A stretch of 64,000 nucleotides of DNA from CBDEGR01 sp965237895 (GCA_965237895.1 CBDEGR010000002.1:372001-436000), one strand, 5' to 3'. Positions 50,221 through 59,589 are shown, numbered from the stretch's first letter. Program-made: numbers and translations. Notes: generated by a model from the sequence alone, not told the origin.

Positions 50221-50413
50221 CTTAAAGCTGATTCGGGCCGCTCCGGCCGAAGGCCTCCCTCAGTCCCCCACGGTTCAAACCTTGCCGGAAGCAGATCGTA
50301 AAAAGACATAGGAAGTCGCCGAATCCCCGGATATACTCTTCTCCGCACCGGACGGGATCGAGCGCGCCGCGTGTTCACCCCACGGCAAGAGAAATCACTT
50401 CAGGAGATGAAAA

Positions 50414-52468
50414 ATGGAACCTGCGCCGAGTGAAAAACCCTATGTGAGCGCGGACTCCCCGATGCCCGAACTCACCCTCAAGGCCTTGGCTCTCGGTCTG
50501 CTCATGGCCGGAATCCTGGGCGCCGCAAACGCCTACTTGGGACTGAAGGCCGGGATGACCGTGGCCGCCACGTTCCCCGCCGCCGTGATCGCCATGGCGG
50601 CCTTCCGGCTTCCCTTCTTTCGCGGTACGGTATTGGAGCAGAACATCGCCCGCACCACGGCTTCGGTCGGTGAAGCTCTGGTCGCCGGAGCCATCTTCAC
50701 GCTTCCAGCCTTCGTCATGGTCGAGGTCGGCGGGCAGCGCCTGTGGGAAAACTTCCTCGACCACTACTGGGAATCGGCCGTCATTCTTCTGATCGGCGGC
50801 GGGTTGGGCGTCATGTTCATCATCCTGCTGCGGCGGACGCTCGTCGTCGATGCCAAGCTGCCCTTCCCGGAGAGCATGGCCTGCGCGGAAGTGGTGAAGG
50901 CCGGGCAGGCGGGTGAAACCGGCGCCAAGTACGTCTTCGGCGCCATGGGCCTCGGCATGCTGATTCAGATATTCAAAGACAGCAGCGGATTGCAGTTGTT
51001 CCGAGAAAAACTCGACATCTTGATCCACCTGCCGCAGTCGGTCATCCATCACTTCGCCGGAGACCGTTCGCCGCTCGGATCAATCTCCCACTCCGGAGTC
51101 CTCGCCTTCTCAACGCCGGCGATCTCGCCCGCCCTGATGGGAGTCGGCTACATCATCGGCCCGCGCCTCGGCGCCATTGTCTTTTCCGGCGGCGTGCTGG
51201 CGTCGCTGGTCTTCGTTCCCTTGGCGTTCTTTGCCAATCCGGAACTGATGCGGAATTTGTCTCTTCAAGGAAGCACTCCGCCGCTTCCTGAAGTGCTGAA
51301 CTCGATCAGCTATAACCAAGTCCGCTCCATCGCCGTCGGAGCCATGCTGGTCAGCGCCGTATGGACGCTGTTGGGATTGCGCAAATCCATCGGCTCCGCG
51401 ATGCGCGGAGCTTTCCACAAAGGAAGCGCCGTCAAGGAACCCACGCGCCTGGAAAAGGACTTAAACCTGCGGATGATCGGTACGATCACGCTGGCCTTGG
51501 CCGTCCCGATGGCGCTGCTCTACTACTGGTTCACCGGAAGTATTCTGTCCGCCTCGGTCGCCGCCGCGGTGATGTTGGTGTTGGGTTTCCTGCTCTCGGC
51601 GGTGGGAGGGTATTTGGTCGGATTGATCGGCTCGTCGAACCAACCGGTTTCAGGCCTGACGCTTACCACCCTCATCACCGCAGCGCTGTTGATGGTGGCG
51701 TTGGGATTTACCGGCCTGCAAGGAATTGTTGCCGTATTGGGAGTCTCCGCCGTGGTCTGCTGCTCGTGCGCGGTGGCGGGCGACATGCTTCAAGACTTGA
51801 AAGTCGGCCACCTGCTGGGCGGCACACCGTGGAAAATGCAAGTGGCGGAGATTATCGCCACGCTGGTGATTCCTTTTGTTCTGGTAGGTCCCATCATCGT
51901 CCTGCACAGAGGAAATCTGGCGGCGGGAGGAATCGGTATCGGCGACAAAGAATTGCCCGCGCCGCAAGCGGGACTGATGGCGCAATTGGCGCAGGGAATC
52001 GTGGGGGGCGAGATGGCGTGGGGATTGATCCTCTTCGGCATGTTCCTGGCCGTGGCCCTGATTCTGATCAAAGCTCCGGCCCCCATGCTGATCGCCGTGG
52101 GCATGTACCTGCCGTTCCAGACCACCTTTGCCATCTTCATCGGCGGCCTGCTCAAATCTTTTGTGGATTACCTGTTGGCGAAACGGGAAGCCTCGGCCGC
52201 GGAGAAAGAACGGGCGGGAAGCACGGGCACGTTGCTCGCTTCCGGCTTCATTGCCGGGGAAGCGTTGACCGGCGTGCTGCTGGCCGGACTGGTGCTCGGA
52301 TTTCAAGACACCATTAAAAACTTCTCCGTCGCTCAACTCGTCGCCGGACAAAAGACCTTTGACTTCGTCCACACCGCGGCGGGCGCATGGATGTCGCTTC
52401 TCTTCTTTGCCGTGATCGCCTTTGTGCTGATTCGGGTTCCGTTGCAGAGGGCTCGTTCCTCAACTTAA
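50414..52468 (+). CDS. OPT family oligopeptide transporter
   Basis: 684 aa with about 15 hydrophobic segments. The N-terminus LTLKALALGLLMAGILGAAN and AYLGLKAGMTVAATFPAAVI matches bacterial OPT/YSL proteins; ENIARTTASVGEALVAGAIF and SSNQPVSGLTLTTLITAALL are further family segments. Probable proton-coupled uptake of peptides or metal chelates. A Shine-Dalgarno CAGGAG lies 7 bases upstream of the ATG. It stands alone, followed by a shared hairpin. Confidence 0.93.
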   Translation: MEPAPSEKPYVSADSPMPELTLKALALGLLMAGILGAANAYLGLKAGMTVAATFPAAVIAMAAFRLPFFRGTVLEQNIARTTASVGEALVAGAIFTLPAFVMVEVGGQRLWENFLDHYWESAVILLIGGGLGVMFIILLRRTLVVDAKLPFPESMACAEVVKAGQAGETGAKYVFGAMGLGMLIQIFKDSSGLQLFREKLDILIHLPQSVIHHFAGDRSPLGSISHSGVLAFSTPAISPALMGVGYIIGPRLGAIVFSGGVLASLVFVPLAFFANPELMRNLSLQGSTPPLPEVLNSISYNQVRSIAVGAMLVSAVWTLLGLRKSIGSAMRGAFHKGSAVKEPTRLEKDLNLRMIGTITLALAVPMALLYYWFTGSILSASVAAAVMLVLGFLLSAVGGYLVGLIGSSNQPVSGLTLTTLITAALLMVALGFTGLQGIVAVLGVSAVVCCSCAVAGDMLQDLKVGHLLGGTPWKMQVAEIIATLVIPFVLVGPIIVLHRGNLAAGGIGIGDKELPAPQAGLMAQLAQGIVGGEMAWGLILFGMFLAVALILIKAPAPMLIAVGMYLPFQTTFAIFIGGLLKSFVDYLLAKREASAAEKERAGSTGTLLASGFIAGEALTGVLLAGLVLGFQDTIKNFSVAQLVAGQKTFDFVHTAAGAWMSLLFFAVIAFVLIRVPLQRARSST

Positions 52469-52544
52469 AAAGTAGGGCGGGCTGCTTTTCGGTGGGCACG
52501 TCAAAACCCGGCGCGAAGAAATCCCTTCCTCCTAAAAACACTTA

Positions 52545-52569
52545 AGGGGATGCACAACGTGCATCCCCT
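52545..52569. terminator. Hairpin between OPT gene and mini-gene, probably bidirectional terminator
   Basis: Perfect 11-bp stem (AGGGGATGCAC / GTGCATCCCCT) with a 3-base loop. T-runs follow within 5-8 bases on both strands. It ends the minus-strand mini-gene and could also end OPT transcription. Confidence 0.75.
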
Positions 52570-52596
52570 CGAAGCATTTTTACGAAAGGTAAGAAG

Positions 52597-52659
52597 TTAT
52601 CTCTTCTTCTTTTTTTTCTTTACTACTGTCTTTTTCTTTGCGCGTTTCTTTGTTGCCAT
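52597..52659 (-). CDS. Lysine-rich 20-residue mini-protein
   Basis: ATG to TAA, coding MATKKRAKKKTVVKKKKKKR: 12 Lys and 3 Arg of 20 residues. A perfect AGGAG lies 6 bases upstream of the ATG, and a strong hairpin terminator follows the stop by 28 bases, so it looks like a complete, separately expressed gene. The composition resembles histone-H1-like or ribosome-associated basic tails and suggests nucleic-acid binding; no named family is claimed. It sits between the convergent OPT gene and the VWFA gene on the same strand. Confidence 0.6.
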   Translation of the reverse strand: MATKKRAKKKTVVKKKKKKR

Positions 52660-52830
52660 CTAATTCTCCTCTCAACTTTTTCTTTCCCAGCGGCGCGAAA
52701 TAGCCTACGCTACTGTTCCTGCGAATTTTACAGCGAATGCGCGGAGGGTTGTCAAGAAAAATATTCCACTTTGTGTGAATTTTTCTTTCCCTCCCCGGCG
52801 GCGGGCCGCGAAAAAAATCCAGGAATCGCT

Positions 52831-53880
52831 TTATCGCTCCGGGGAAGGAGAGAGGTAACTGCTGCGGGCGAGCAGTTTCACCTTCGGACGGTCGAGAAGG
52901 ACTTCCAGAGAATGAATTTTTCCGTCCGCGAAGCGGGGAGAAAACCCGAGGATGTAAGGATAGCGTGCCTGGTCGGTGATGCGGCCGTAGAGTTGATCGA
53001 GCGTGCGAAGATTTTTCGGATGGAAGACGTCGCCGCCGGTGGCGCGAGCGTAGCGGGAGAGCGCGTCCAGCCGCTTCCAACTCCAGCGGGCATAGAAGTG
53101 GACCACAAAGACGGTCACGTCCGACTGCATCAGCGCTTTGGCGGCCTCCTGGAAGCCCAATTGATTGCCGGAAGAATTCAGCCCGTTGGAAAGAATCAGA
53201 ACCATGCGCCGCCGCTCTTGCGGGCGCGAGCGAAGTTGCTGCGCGGCGGTAAACATCGCATCGTGCAACCGCTTGGGCGGCGGTTTCCGGGGAAACTCCA
53301 TCGCTTTGGAAGGATCGATGGGCACGCCGCCGATGCGGGAGGTTCCCGCCAAAGGCGGTCCGGCCACACCCGGGCGGCGTCCCTCGGGAATTTTCCCGAA
53401 GGCCGCTCTCAATACGTTTTCCGGCTCGCTGGTAAACGGCTGAATGAGACGAATCCGTTCGCCGAAAAGATAGAGCGCTTGCTCGTCTTCGGGCGTAAAG
53501 GCGTGCGCCAGCGACGCTAAGGTGTTCTCCACCTTCCTCATCTGCCGATACGACAGGTCGACATCAACCAGCACGACGGCGGAGAGCGGCGTGCGCTCGG
53601 CCGAAAAGAACCGGATCTCCCTCTCTTCTCCGTCTTCCAGTAATTGAAAATTCTTCTGCTCCAGCCCGTCCACCAGGTTCCCCTTTCGGTCCTTCGCCGT
53701 CACGGGAACAATCACCAAGTCGACCCGCCGCCGCAGCACCAGGTGCCCCTCGCCCGCCTCCCGGACCGCCTCCCGGCCGCTCTGCTGGGCAAAGAAAACG
53801 CCTTCGGCCAGAGCCAGAGCCAAGGCCAGAGTAAGACCGGCGAATGCCAGCATACGGAGTTTTTTCCGAATCGTCTCCAT
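52831..53880 (-). CDS. Secreted VWFA-related Acidobacterial-domain protein
   Basis: 349 aa with an N-terminal hydrophobic export signal (about residues 8-31). The phylum-specific domain is recognised from DLVIVPVTAKDRKGNLVDGL, FQLLEDGEEREIRFFSAERT and PLSAVVLVDVDLSYRQM, the last being the degenerate MIDAS region (DxDxS). It continues RMVLILSNGLNSSGNQLGFQ and ARYPYILGFSP. The role is unknown; the family is greatly expanded in Acidobacteriota. It lies about 170 bases upstream of the mini-gene on the same strand. Confidence 0.9.
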   Translation of the reverse strand: METIRKKLRMLAFAGLTLALALALAEGVFFAQQSGREAVREAGEGHLVLRRRVDLVIVPVTAKDRKGNLVDGLEQKNFQLLEDGEEREIRFFSAERTPLSAVVLVDVDLSYRQMRKVENTLASLAHAFTPEDEQALYLFGERIRLIQPFTSEPENVLRAAFGKIPEGRRPGVAGPPLAGTSRIGGVPIDPSKAMEFPRKPPPKRLHDAMFTAAQQLRSRPQERRRMVLILSNGLNSSGNQLGFQEAAKALMQSDVTVFVVHFYARWSWKRLDALSRYARATGGDVFHPKNLRTLDQLYGRITDQARYPYILGFSPRFADGKIHSLEVLLDRPKVKLLARSSYLSPSPER

Positions 53881-54238
53881 AAACGCCCAATTTCAAACGC
53901 TGAATTTTAAAATCCTAGTTTCAATTATAACCCCCGCTTGAAATAGATGCAAAAAACGCGGCCGAAGCAGCCTATATTATTTTCGGAATATTCTTCCCCC
54001 ACCTCCCACCCCCCTAAGAGTTCCCGCCGAGGGTGCGGAATTTCGTCGCTTCTCTTTTCCCTTTAGGCCGGATAAGCTACTATATCCTCTGAAGGGCGAA
54101 AGGCGGGTTTTCGGCAGGCGTCAGGTCCCGCTCCCTCATGAGGGAGGGTGTTTTTCTTGCGCCCACCAGGCGGCATCCTTCATCCGATCCAACATACCCT
54201 TCTTGCGCTCCGAGCAAGGAGCGGAAAGGAGACACCCT
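53881..54238 (+). promoter_or_regulatory. arsM leader region with terminator-like hairpin
   Basis: This 358-base divergent gap holds no ORF I can support. Its right half contains a potential stem GCGGG/CCCGC (about 54100-54130), then CTCCCTCATGAGGGAG (54131-54146) followed by GGTGTTTTTCTTG, which looks like an intrinsic terminator within the arsM leader. A smaller GCTCC/GGAGC hairpin precedes the Shine-Dalgarno. The arrangement would fit transcription attenuation of arsM, but no known riboswitch consensus was recognised. Confidence 0.4.
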
Positions 54239-55435
54239 ATGTCAACCAGCACTGGATTGCAACCTCCCGCATCAGAGGCCGACGTAGGAGCCGAAGCGTC
54301 CGTACAGTCGCGCTACGGAAAAGCGGCGCACCAGAGGGAAAGCGCACTCTGCAGCCCGGTCCGCTACGATCCGAAATTCCTGGAAGCCATCCCGCAGGAA
54401 ATCCTGGACCGCGACTACGGCTGCGGAGACCCTTCTGAATTCGCGCAGCCCGGCGAGACCGTGCTCGACCTGGGAAGCGGCGCGGGAAAGATCTGCTACA
54501 TCCTGGCGCAGAAGGTCGGCTCCACCGGGCGCGTCATCGGCGTCGACTTCAACGATGAGATGCTGGGCCTGGCGCGCCGGTATCAGGATGAAGTGGCCGA
54601 GCGGATCGGATACTCGAACGTCGAGTTCCGCAAGGGCCGCATTCAAGATTTGAAGCTTGACTACCAACAGCTCGACGCGCATCTCGGCCGCAAGCCGGTT
54701 CAAACTTCCGGTGACCTGCTCCGGGTGGAAGCGCTCGCCGACGAGCTGCGCCGCTCGCAGCCGCTGGTTCCCGATGAGTCCGTCGACCTGATCGTCTCGA
54801 ACTGCGTTCTCAATCTGGTCTGCGATGACGACAAGACACAGCTGATCCGCGAGATGTACCGCGTGCTCCGCCGCGGAGGCCGCTTGGCCGTCTCCGACAT
54901 CGTCAGCGACGAAGACATCCCCGAGCACATGAAGCGCGATCCGGAACTCTGGAGCGGATGCGTCTCCGGCGCATTTCGCGAAGACCTCTTCCTCCGCGCT
55001 CTTGAAGAGGCCAAGTTCTACGGCGTCACCATCGAGCGATGGGAACGGAAGCCTTACCGGACGATCGAGGGAATCGAATTCCGTTCCCTCACGGTTCAGG
55101 CCGTGAAGGGAAAAGAAAGCCCTTGCCTCGAGCGGAACCAAGCCGTCGTCTACCGCGGCCCGTGGAAAAAGGTCTTCGACGACGACGGGCACGTGCTCGA
55201 ACGGGGCCGCCGCATGGCGGTCTGTGAAAAGACTTTCGGGATCTACTCGAAAGCCCCGTACCGCGACGATCTGATCTTCCTCGAACCCTATGAGACGGTT
55301 CCCGCGGAGAAAGCCGCCGCCTTCGACTGCCGCCGCACGGCCATGCGCCACCCGCGGGAAACGAAGGGGCAAGAGTACAACGTCACGGAAAGCTCCGGGG
55401 AGGCCTGCTGCGAACCGGGCGGGTCTTGTTGCTGA
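54239..55435 (+). CDS. arsM: Arsenite S-adenosylmethionine methyltransferase ArsM
   Basis: Methylates As(III). ATG at 54239 with AAAGGAG upstream; 398 aa. SAM motif I is VLDLGSGAGKICYILAQKVG. Three conserved Cys positions of ArsM are seen: DYGCGDP, SNCVLNLV and WSGCVSGAF. The C-terminus ends in a Cys cluster (CCEPGGSCC) that could bind As(III). The last codon overlaps the start of arsS (TGATG), so the two are translationally coupled. Confidence 0.93.
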   Translation: MSTSTGLQPPASEADVGAEASVQSRYGKAAHQRESALCSPVRYDPKFLEAIPQEILDRDYGCGDPSEFAQPGETVLDLGSGAGKICYILAQKVGSTGRVIGVDFNDEMLGLARRYQDEVAERIGYSNVEFRKGRIQDLKLDYQQLDAHLGRKPVQTSGDLLRVEALADELRRSQPLVPDESVDLIVSNCVLNLVCDDDKTQLIREMYRVLRRGGRLAVSDIVSDEDIPEHMKRDPELWSGCVSGAFREDLFLRALEEAKFYGVTIERWERKPYRTIEGIEFRSLTVQAVKGKESPCLERNQAVVYRGPWKKVFDDDGHVLERGRRMAVCEKTFGIYSKAPYRDDLIFLEPYETVPAEKAAAFDCRRTAMRHPRETKGQEYNVTESSGEACCEPGGSCC

Positions 55436-56427
55436 TGAAGACTGTGGCCATGAAAAGCATCAAAATCCCGCTCGTCTCCTTTGCGGAGAAACTCCATCAG
55501 ATCGGCCAAGCGCCGCTGGGTGCCGCCCACGTCGAGACGCTCCAGATCAACGTCGGCAAGTTCTGCAACCAGACCTGCCGCCACTGCCACGTGGACGCCG
55601 GACCGACGCGCAAAGAGATCATGACGCGCGAGACGGCGGAGGCCGTCGTCGATGTGCTCCGCCGCCATCCGATCTCCACGCTCGATATTACCGGCGGCGC
55701 ACCGGAACTCAATCCGAATTTCAATTATCTGGTCGAGCAGGCCCGCGCGCTCGGCCGGCACGTCATAGACCGCTGCAACTTGACGGTTTTTTATGAGGAG
55801 GGGAAAGGCACCCTGCCGGAATTTCTCGCGCGGCATCAAGTAGAGATCATCGCCTCGCTCCCCTGCTACACGGAGGAGAACGTCGACAAACAGCGCGGCA
55901 AGGGCGTCTTTTCGAAGAGTATTAAAGCCTTGCGCTGGTTGAACTGCCTCGGCTACGGGCAGCCGGAGAGCGGCCTGACGTTGAATCTGGTCTATAACCC
56001 GCTGGGTCCCTCGTTGCCTCCCCCGCAGGCCGCGCTGGAAGAGGCCTACCGCACCGAGTTTCGCAAAAACTTCGCGATCGAGTTCAACCACCTCTTTACC
56101 ATCACCAATATGCCCATCAGCCGCTTCCTGAAGGACCTGGAACGGCGCGGCGAGCGCGAGCGATATATGGAACTGCTGGGTGAAAAATTCAACCCGGCAA
56201 CCGTCGAAGGGGTGATGTGCCGCTCGATGGTCAGCGTCGGCTGGGACGGCATGCTCTACGACTGCGACTTCAACCAGATGCTTGAACTGCCGCTCGCCTC
56301 CGGCCTGCCGCAGAACATCCACGACTTCGACCTCTTCTTGCTCGAACGGCGGCGAATCCGCACCGCCGACCACTGCTACGGCTGCACGGCGGGCAGCGGC
56401 TCCAGTTGCACCGGCGCAATCGGTTAA
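55435..56427 (+). CDS. arsS: Arsenosugar biosynthesis radical SAM protein ArsS
   Basis: Radical SAM enzyme that forms oxo-arsenosugar from methylated arsenic. The cluster motif is CNQTCRHCHVDAG (CxxxCxxC), followed by STLDITGGAPELNPNF. The C-terminal DUF3641-type region contains FKxxF-like FAIEFNHLFTITNMPISRFL, VMCRSMVSVGWDG and the Cys-rich end CYGCTAGSGSSCTGAI. The ATG overlaps the arsM stop. Length is 330 aa. Confidence 0.92.
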   Translation: MKTVAMKSIKIPLVSFAEKLHQIGQAPLGAAHVETLQINVGKFCNQTCRHCHVDAGPTRKEIMTRETAEAVVDVLRRHPISTLDITGGAPELNPNFNYLVEQARALGRHVIDRCNLTVFYEEGKGTLPEFLARHQVEIIASLPCYTEENVDKQRGKGVFSKSIKALRWLNCLGYGQPESGLTLNLVYNPLGPSLPPPQAALEEAYRTEFRKNFAIEFNHLFTITNMPISRFLKDLERRGERERYMELLGEKFNPATVEGVMCRSMVSVGWDGMLYDCDFNQMLELPLASGLPQNIHDFDLFLLERRRIRTADHCYGCTAGSGSSCTGAIG

Positions 56428-56491
56428 CCGATCTTCTCTCTCAACTTGACCCACCCGATCACTTCAGGTAGAGATTCTTAGAGGTACCCTC

Positions 56492-57772
56492 ATGGTAGCT
56501 TCCGGCCCACTGGTCGTTCTTTCCGTCGACGGCATGCCGCCGGCGTTCTACTTACAGCCGGAAAAATTCGGCCTGAAGGTTCCCACCCTGCGTCGGCTGG
56601 TGAACGAGGGAACCTATGCCGAGGCGGTCGAGAGCGTCTATCCTTCGGTCACCTACCCGGCGCACGCGAGTATCGTGACCGGCGTCCTACCGCGACGGCA
56701 CGGCATCTACTCGCACCTCGCCTCGCCCGACATAACCCAGGACCCCCGGCCCTGGCGATGGGACGCTGCCGGCATTCGTGTGCCCACGCTCTGGGACCGC
56801 GCCCACGCCGCCGGGCTTTCCACCGCCGCGCTGAGTTGGCCCGTGACCGTCGGGTCTGCAATTGCTTGGCACATCCCCGAAGTCTGGAACCCGAAGTCGT
56901 CCGACCCCTATAGCGACCTGAGCGTCGTCGCCCGGCTCTCGACGCCCGGACTGCTGCCCGAACTTCTGGAAGTTTTGGGGGGAAATAAGATCCACCCGGC
57001 GGCGAACCGTGCGCGTGGCGATGCGGTCATTCATCTTCTTCATCGCTACCGTCCCAACCTTCTGCTGGCCCACTTCGTGGAGTTCGACCACGCCGCGCAC
57101 CGCTACGGGCCGTTCGCTCCGGAAGCCCTGGCAACGATCGAAACGATGGACACCGAGATCGCACGCATTCGAGACGCGTTGGCTGCGCTTCCTGATGGAG
57201 AAGAAGGGACCTTGGTGGTCCTCTCCGATCACGGTTCTCTGCCCGTCTCGAAAGAAGCCGCGCCGAACGTAGCGCTGGCCGAGGCGGGCTTGTTCGGGCG
57301 CAATACGGACGGTACGCTGCAACTGAAGCGCCTGGGGACAATTCAGGCCGGCGGCTGCGCGGCGGTTTATTGGCTCGACACACCGAGCGCCACCGACCGG
57401 CGGGCGCTCGAACAGGCTGTAACGCGATTGAAGGACGCCGGAGCCGTTGGCGACGTGATCGACCGCGCCCGCCTCGCAGCCCTCGGCGCAGACCCGGAGG
57501 CCGAGTTCGTCCTGGAAGCCGCACCGGACTTTTCTCTCTCCAACCGTACCCGAGGCGAATTGGTCCTGGACCCCGGACCGGATCGCGGTTCCCACGGCCA
57601 CCTGCCCGGGACGCCCGGCATGGAGGGTTCGTTTCTAATGCAAACGCCGGGTCGCCACCGACAGGCCAACCCATCCCCTCGAAAACTGGGACGGGTCCCG
57701 ATGACCTCTCTCTACCCTCTGTTCCTTCAGGCGTTGGGGCTTGAGGAAAACGCCGATGCAACCGATTTATAG
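56492..57772 (+). CDS. Type I phosphodiesterase / nucleotide pyrophosphatase (alkaline phosphatase superfamily)
   Basis: 426 aa. The metal and nucleophile motifs are VLSVDGMPPAF (Asp) and YPSVTYPAHASIVTG with the Thr nucleophile, then HFVEFDHAAHRYGPFAPEAL and VVLSDHGSLPVSK (Asp-His) and GSHGHLPGTPGMEGSF (His). No signal peptide is evident. It lies 64 bases after arsS in the same direction; a role in arsenosugar or arsenolipid metabolism is possible but only inferred from position. Confidence 0.88.
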   Translation: MVASGPLVVLSVDGMPPAFYLQPEKFGLKVPTLRRLVNEGTYAEAVESVYPSVTYPAHASIVTGVLPRRHGIYSHLASPDITQDPRPWRWDAAGIRVPTLWDRAHAAGLSTAALSWPVTVGSAIAWHIPEVWNPKSSDPYSDLSVVARLSTPGLLPELLEVLGGNKIHPAANRARGDAVIHLLHRYRPNLLLAHFVEFDHAAHRYGPFAPEALATIETMDTEIARIRDALAALPDGEEGTLVVLSDHGSLPVSKEAAPNVALAEAGLFGRNTDGTLQLKRLGTIQAGGCAAVYWLDTPSATDRRALEQAVTRLKDAGAVGDVIDRARLAALGADPEAEFVLEAAPDFSLSNRTRGELVLDPGPDRGSHGHLPGTPGMEGSFLMQTPGRHRQANPSPRKLGRVPMTSLYPLFLQALGLEENADATDL

Positions 57773-58147
57773 ACCGATGCTCAAAACCAATCCGGGCGGA
57801 TTCGCTAAGTAATTAAACACACGGCAGAACTCCTGCAACCCCTTTGAACGTCGGCAATTAGCCACTTGTATTGAGTTGTATCAAGGTGCCCCAAAATGGT
57901 GCAACATGCACACGGGGTCCCCACAATTTCCCCCACAGTGGAAACTGTGAATCTCACAGGCGTAACGCCCCTCACCCGACCCGAAGGTCGGGTGCTACGT
58001 AAGACAGTACAGCCTTAGGCCAATTGCCAACGGTTTCAATCCTCACCCGCCCCTCCGACCACGAAGCGTCCGTTCTTTCCCGCAGCGTCACTTTTTACCG
58101 TGAGGCGATGGCCTCCTACTTCGAGACTGCCCGGAACACGCTCTCCT
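57773..58147. other. Intergenic stretch without a supported gene
   Basis: About 375 bases between the phosphodiesterase and the transglutaminase stop. It contains the hairpin listed at 57973-57994 and no coding frame with a family match. A minus-strand frame (58036-58227) overlaps the transglutaminase tail but looks like chance. Confidence 0.5.
57973..57994. repeat. REP-like hairpin (GACCCGAAGGTC core)
   Basis: Perfect 9-bp inverted repeat CACCCGACC / GGTCGGGTG around CGAA. The loop and inner stem match the hairpin at 31639-31658 except for one base. No T-tract follows, so a plain terminator is less likely. Confidence 0.5.
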
Positions 58148-59245
58148 TCACGCTGGACCGCTCGTTTTCCCGCCTGGGCTGACCTCTCCACGATCCTCAG
58201 GTCCCCCATCACCGGGTAAATCTTCATAAAAGAATTCGTGCGCTACTCGGGTAAAACGCCGTCCGTCCACCTCCACCAACGGATAAACGAAAAAGTTTGC
58301 CGCCCCGCTTTCCGCTTCAGGCGAAAGCCGCAGGTCGCGTCCGCGGGAAAAGAGCACGCGGTTCTCATCCTGCGCGCCGAAAAAGTATTCGCGCCGGGCA
58401 GGACGTTTCCACGCCTCGGAGATGTCCACCGGAATCCATCCGCCTCCTTCCAGATAGAATTCAGCCCAGCAGTGATAGCCGAGGACTTCTCCGCGGCCGC
58501 GCGCTGCGGGAATTTGGAATCCGATTTCAAACTTCGCCGGAATCTCCTGCGCCCGCATCAGGCCGATAAAGAGAGCATGGAAATCGGTACAATTCCCCTT
58601 CTTCGCGTCACAGGCATAGAGCGCATCACCCCGGCCCCAACCTTGGCCGCTCTTGTCATAGGCCATGTTATCGAAGACGTAATTGTAGATGGCTTGCGCC
58701 TTTTCGAGCGGCGTCGACAGCCCTCGGCAAACTTCTTGGGATATTTCCCGAATTCTGCCTCCGGTCGGCACCAAGCGGTTCGGCTTGAGCCACTTGGCAT
58801 GGGATGCTTTCTCAATGGCCGCACCATCGGTTAATGAAATTTCGGGCAAAGCGAGACCGGTCAAAGAAAAAAATTTGCCCTGCGAATAACGGATCTTCTC
58901 GCGCCGTCGGACCGTGAACTCCAGTTGCATTCCCAGGTTTTCCTTTTTCGGTTTTCGCAACTCCGCGTAGAGAAGCTTGTTCCCCATCGTGAGGTCCCGC
59001 CGCGGCTTTAAAGGAAAATCCCCTTCGACACGGACCGAAACTTCCTGGTAGGGGCCGGACTCGGCCACCGGAACCCACATCCGCACCCACTCTGCATCGG
59101 AAGGGAGCCGGTCAAGCTTTACTCGATATTCCAAGCGAAACACGCGTACCCGAGGTGTGTGGGCTCGGCTTTCAGAGTTTTGATTTCGGCAACCGGGCAC
59201 GCAGAGCGCAAGGATCAAGCAAAACACCACTCCACCTTTTTTCAT
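58148..59245 (-). CDS. Transglutaminase-like lipoprotein
   Basis: 365 aa. The N-terminus MKKGGVVFCLILALCVPGC is a lipoprotein signal with the Cys at residue 19. The transglutaminase core shows KGNCTDFHALFIGLMRAQ (Cys), GYHCWAEFYLEGGGWIPVD (His, then Asp in the following DISEA). The first part has a beta-rich domain. A good GGAGAG precedes the ATG. It probably acts as a periplasmic cysteine protease or amidase anchored to a membrane. Confidence 0.87.
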   Translation of the reverse strand: MKKGGVVFCLILALCVPGCRNQNSESRAHTPRVRVFRLEYRVKLDRLPSDAEWVRMWVPVAESGPYQEVSVRVEGDFPLKPRRDLTMGNKLLYAELRKPKKENLGMQLEFTVRRREKIRYSQGKFFSLTGLALPEISLTDGAAIEKASHAKWLKPNRLVPTGGRIREISQEVCRGLSTPLEKAQAIYNYVFDNMAYDKSGQGWGRGDALYACDAKKGNCTDFHALFIGLMRAQEIPAKFEIGFQIPAARGRGEVLGYHCWAEFYLEGGGWIPVDISEAWKRPARREYFFGAQDENRVLFSRGRDLRLSPEAESGAANFFVYPLVEVDGRRFTRVAHEFFYEDLPGDGGPEDRGEVSPGGKTSGPA

Positions 59246-59589
59246 AATCTCTCCAAAAGAAAGAAGACTCCCCCGTTCAACAAAATTCGGGAAAAATTCG
59301 GGTCGAGAGGCAAAATTTTAGCTGGAACGGGATGTACGACGAACCGGCATACGAGAGGTTAGCTTCAGGTAAATCCGCAAAGGAAGGTAAGGAGGGTTGG
59401 CATATATGGAAAAGTAGCATACCGCCTCATGCGCGTCAATTTCACCCACCCCCCCCCCCGTCGGTGATAACGCGTATCCTGCCGCGTACATTGTTCATAG
59501 ACAGGGAACCCTGCAGGCGGTAAGCCGCGCGTGTTGGAACTTATTGTTTTCAAAAGAGTTCCTTCACGTTCAGGAACAACGGTATCCTA
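59246..59589. other. Intergenic stretch with an 11-C homopolymer
   Basis: About 340 bases, AT-rich on the left, without a supported ORF. It carries a run of 11 C at 59449-59459. Nothing regulatory was recognised beyond the Shine-Dalgarno of the transglutaminase gene. Confidence 0.5.

Noticed and set aside
58036..58227. 63-codon minus-strand frame at the end of the transglutaminase gene
   Set aside because: It overlaps the gene's tail out of frame, has no good ribosome site and no recognised family.
59449..59459. Run of 11 C as a phase-variation tract
   Set aside because: It is not inside or just before any supported gene, so slippage would have no evident effect.
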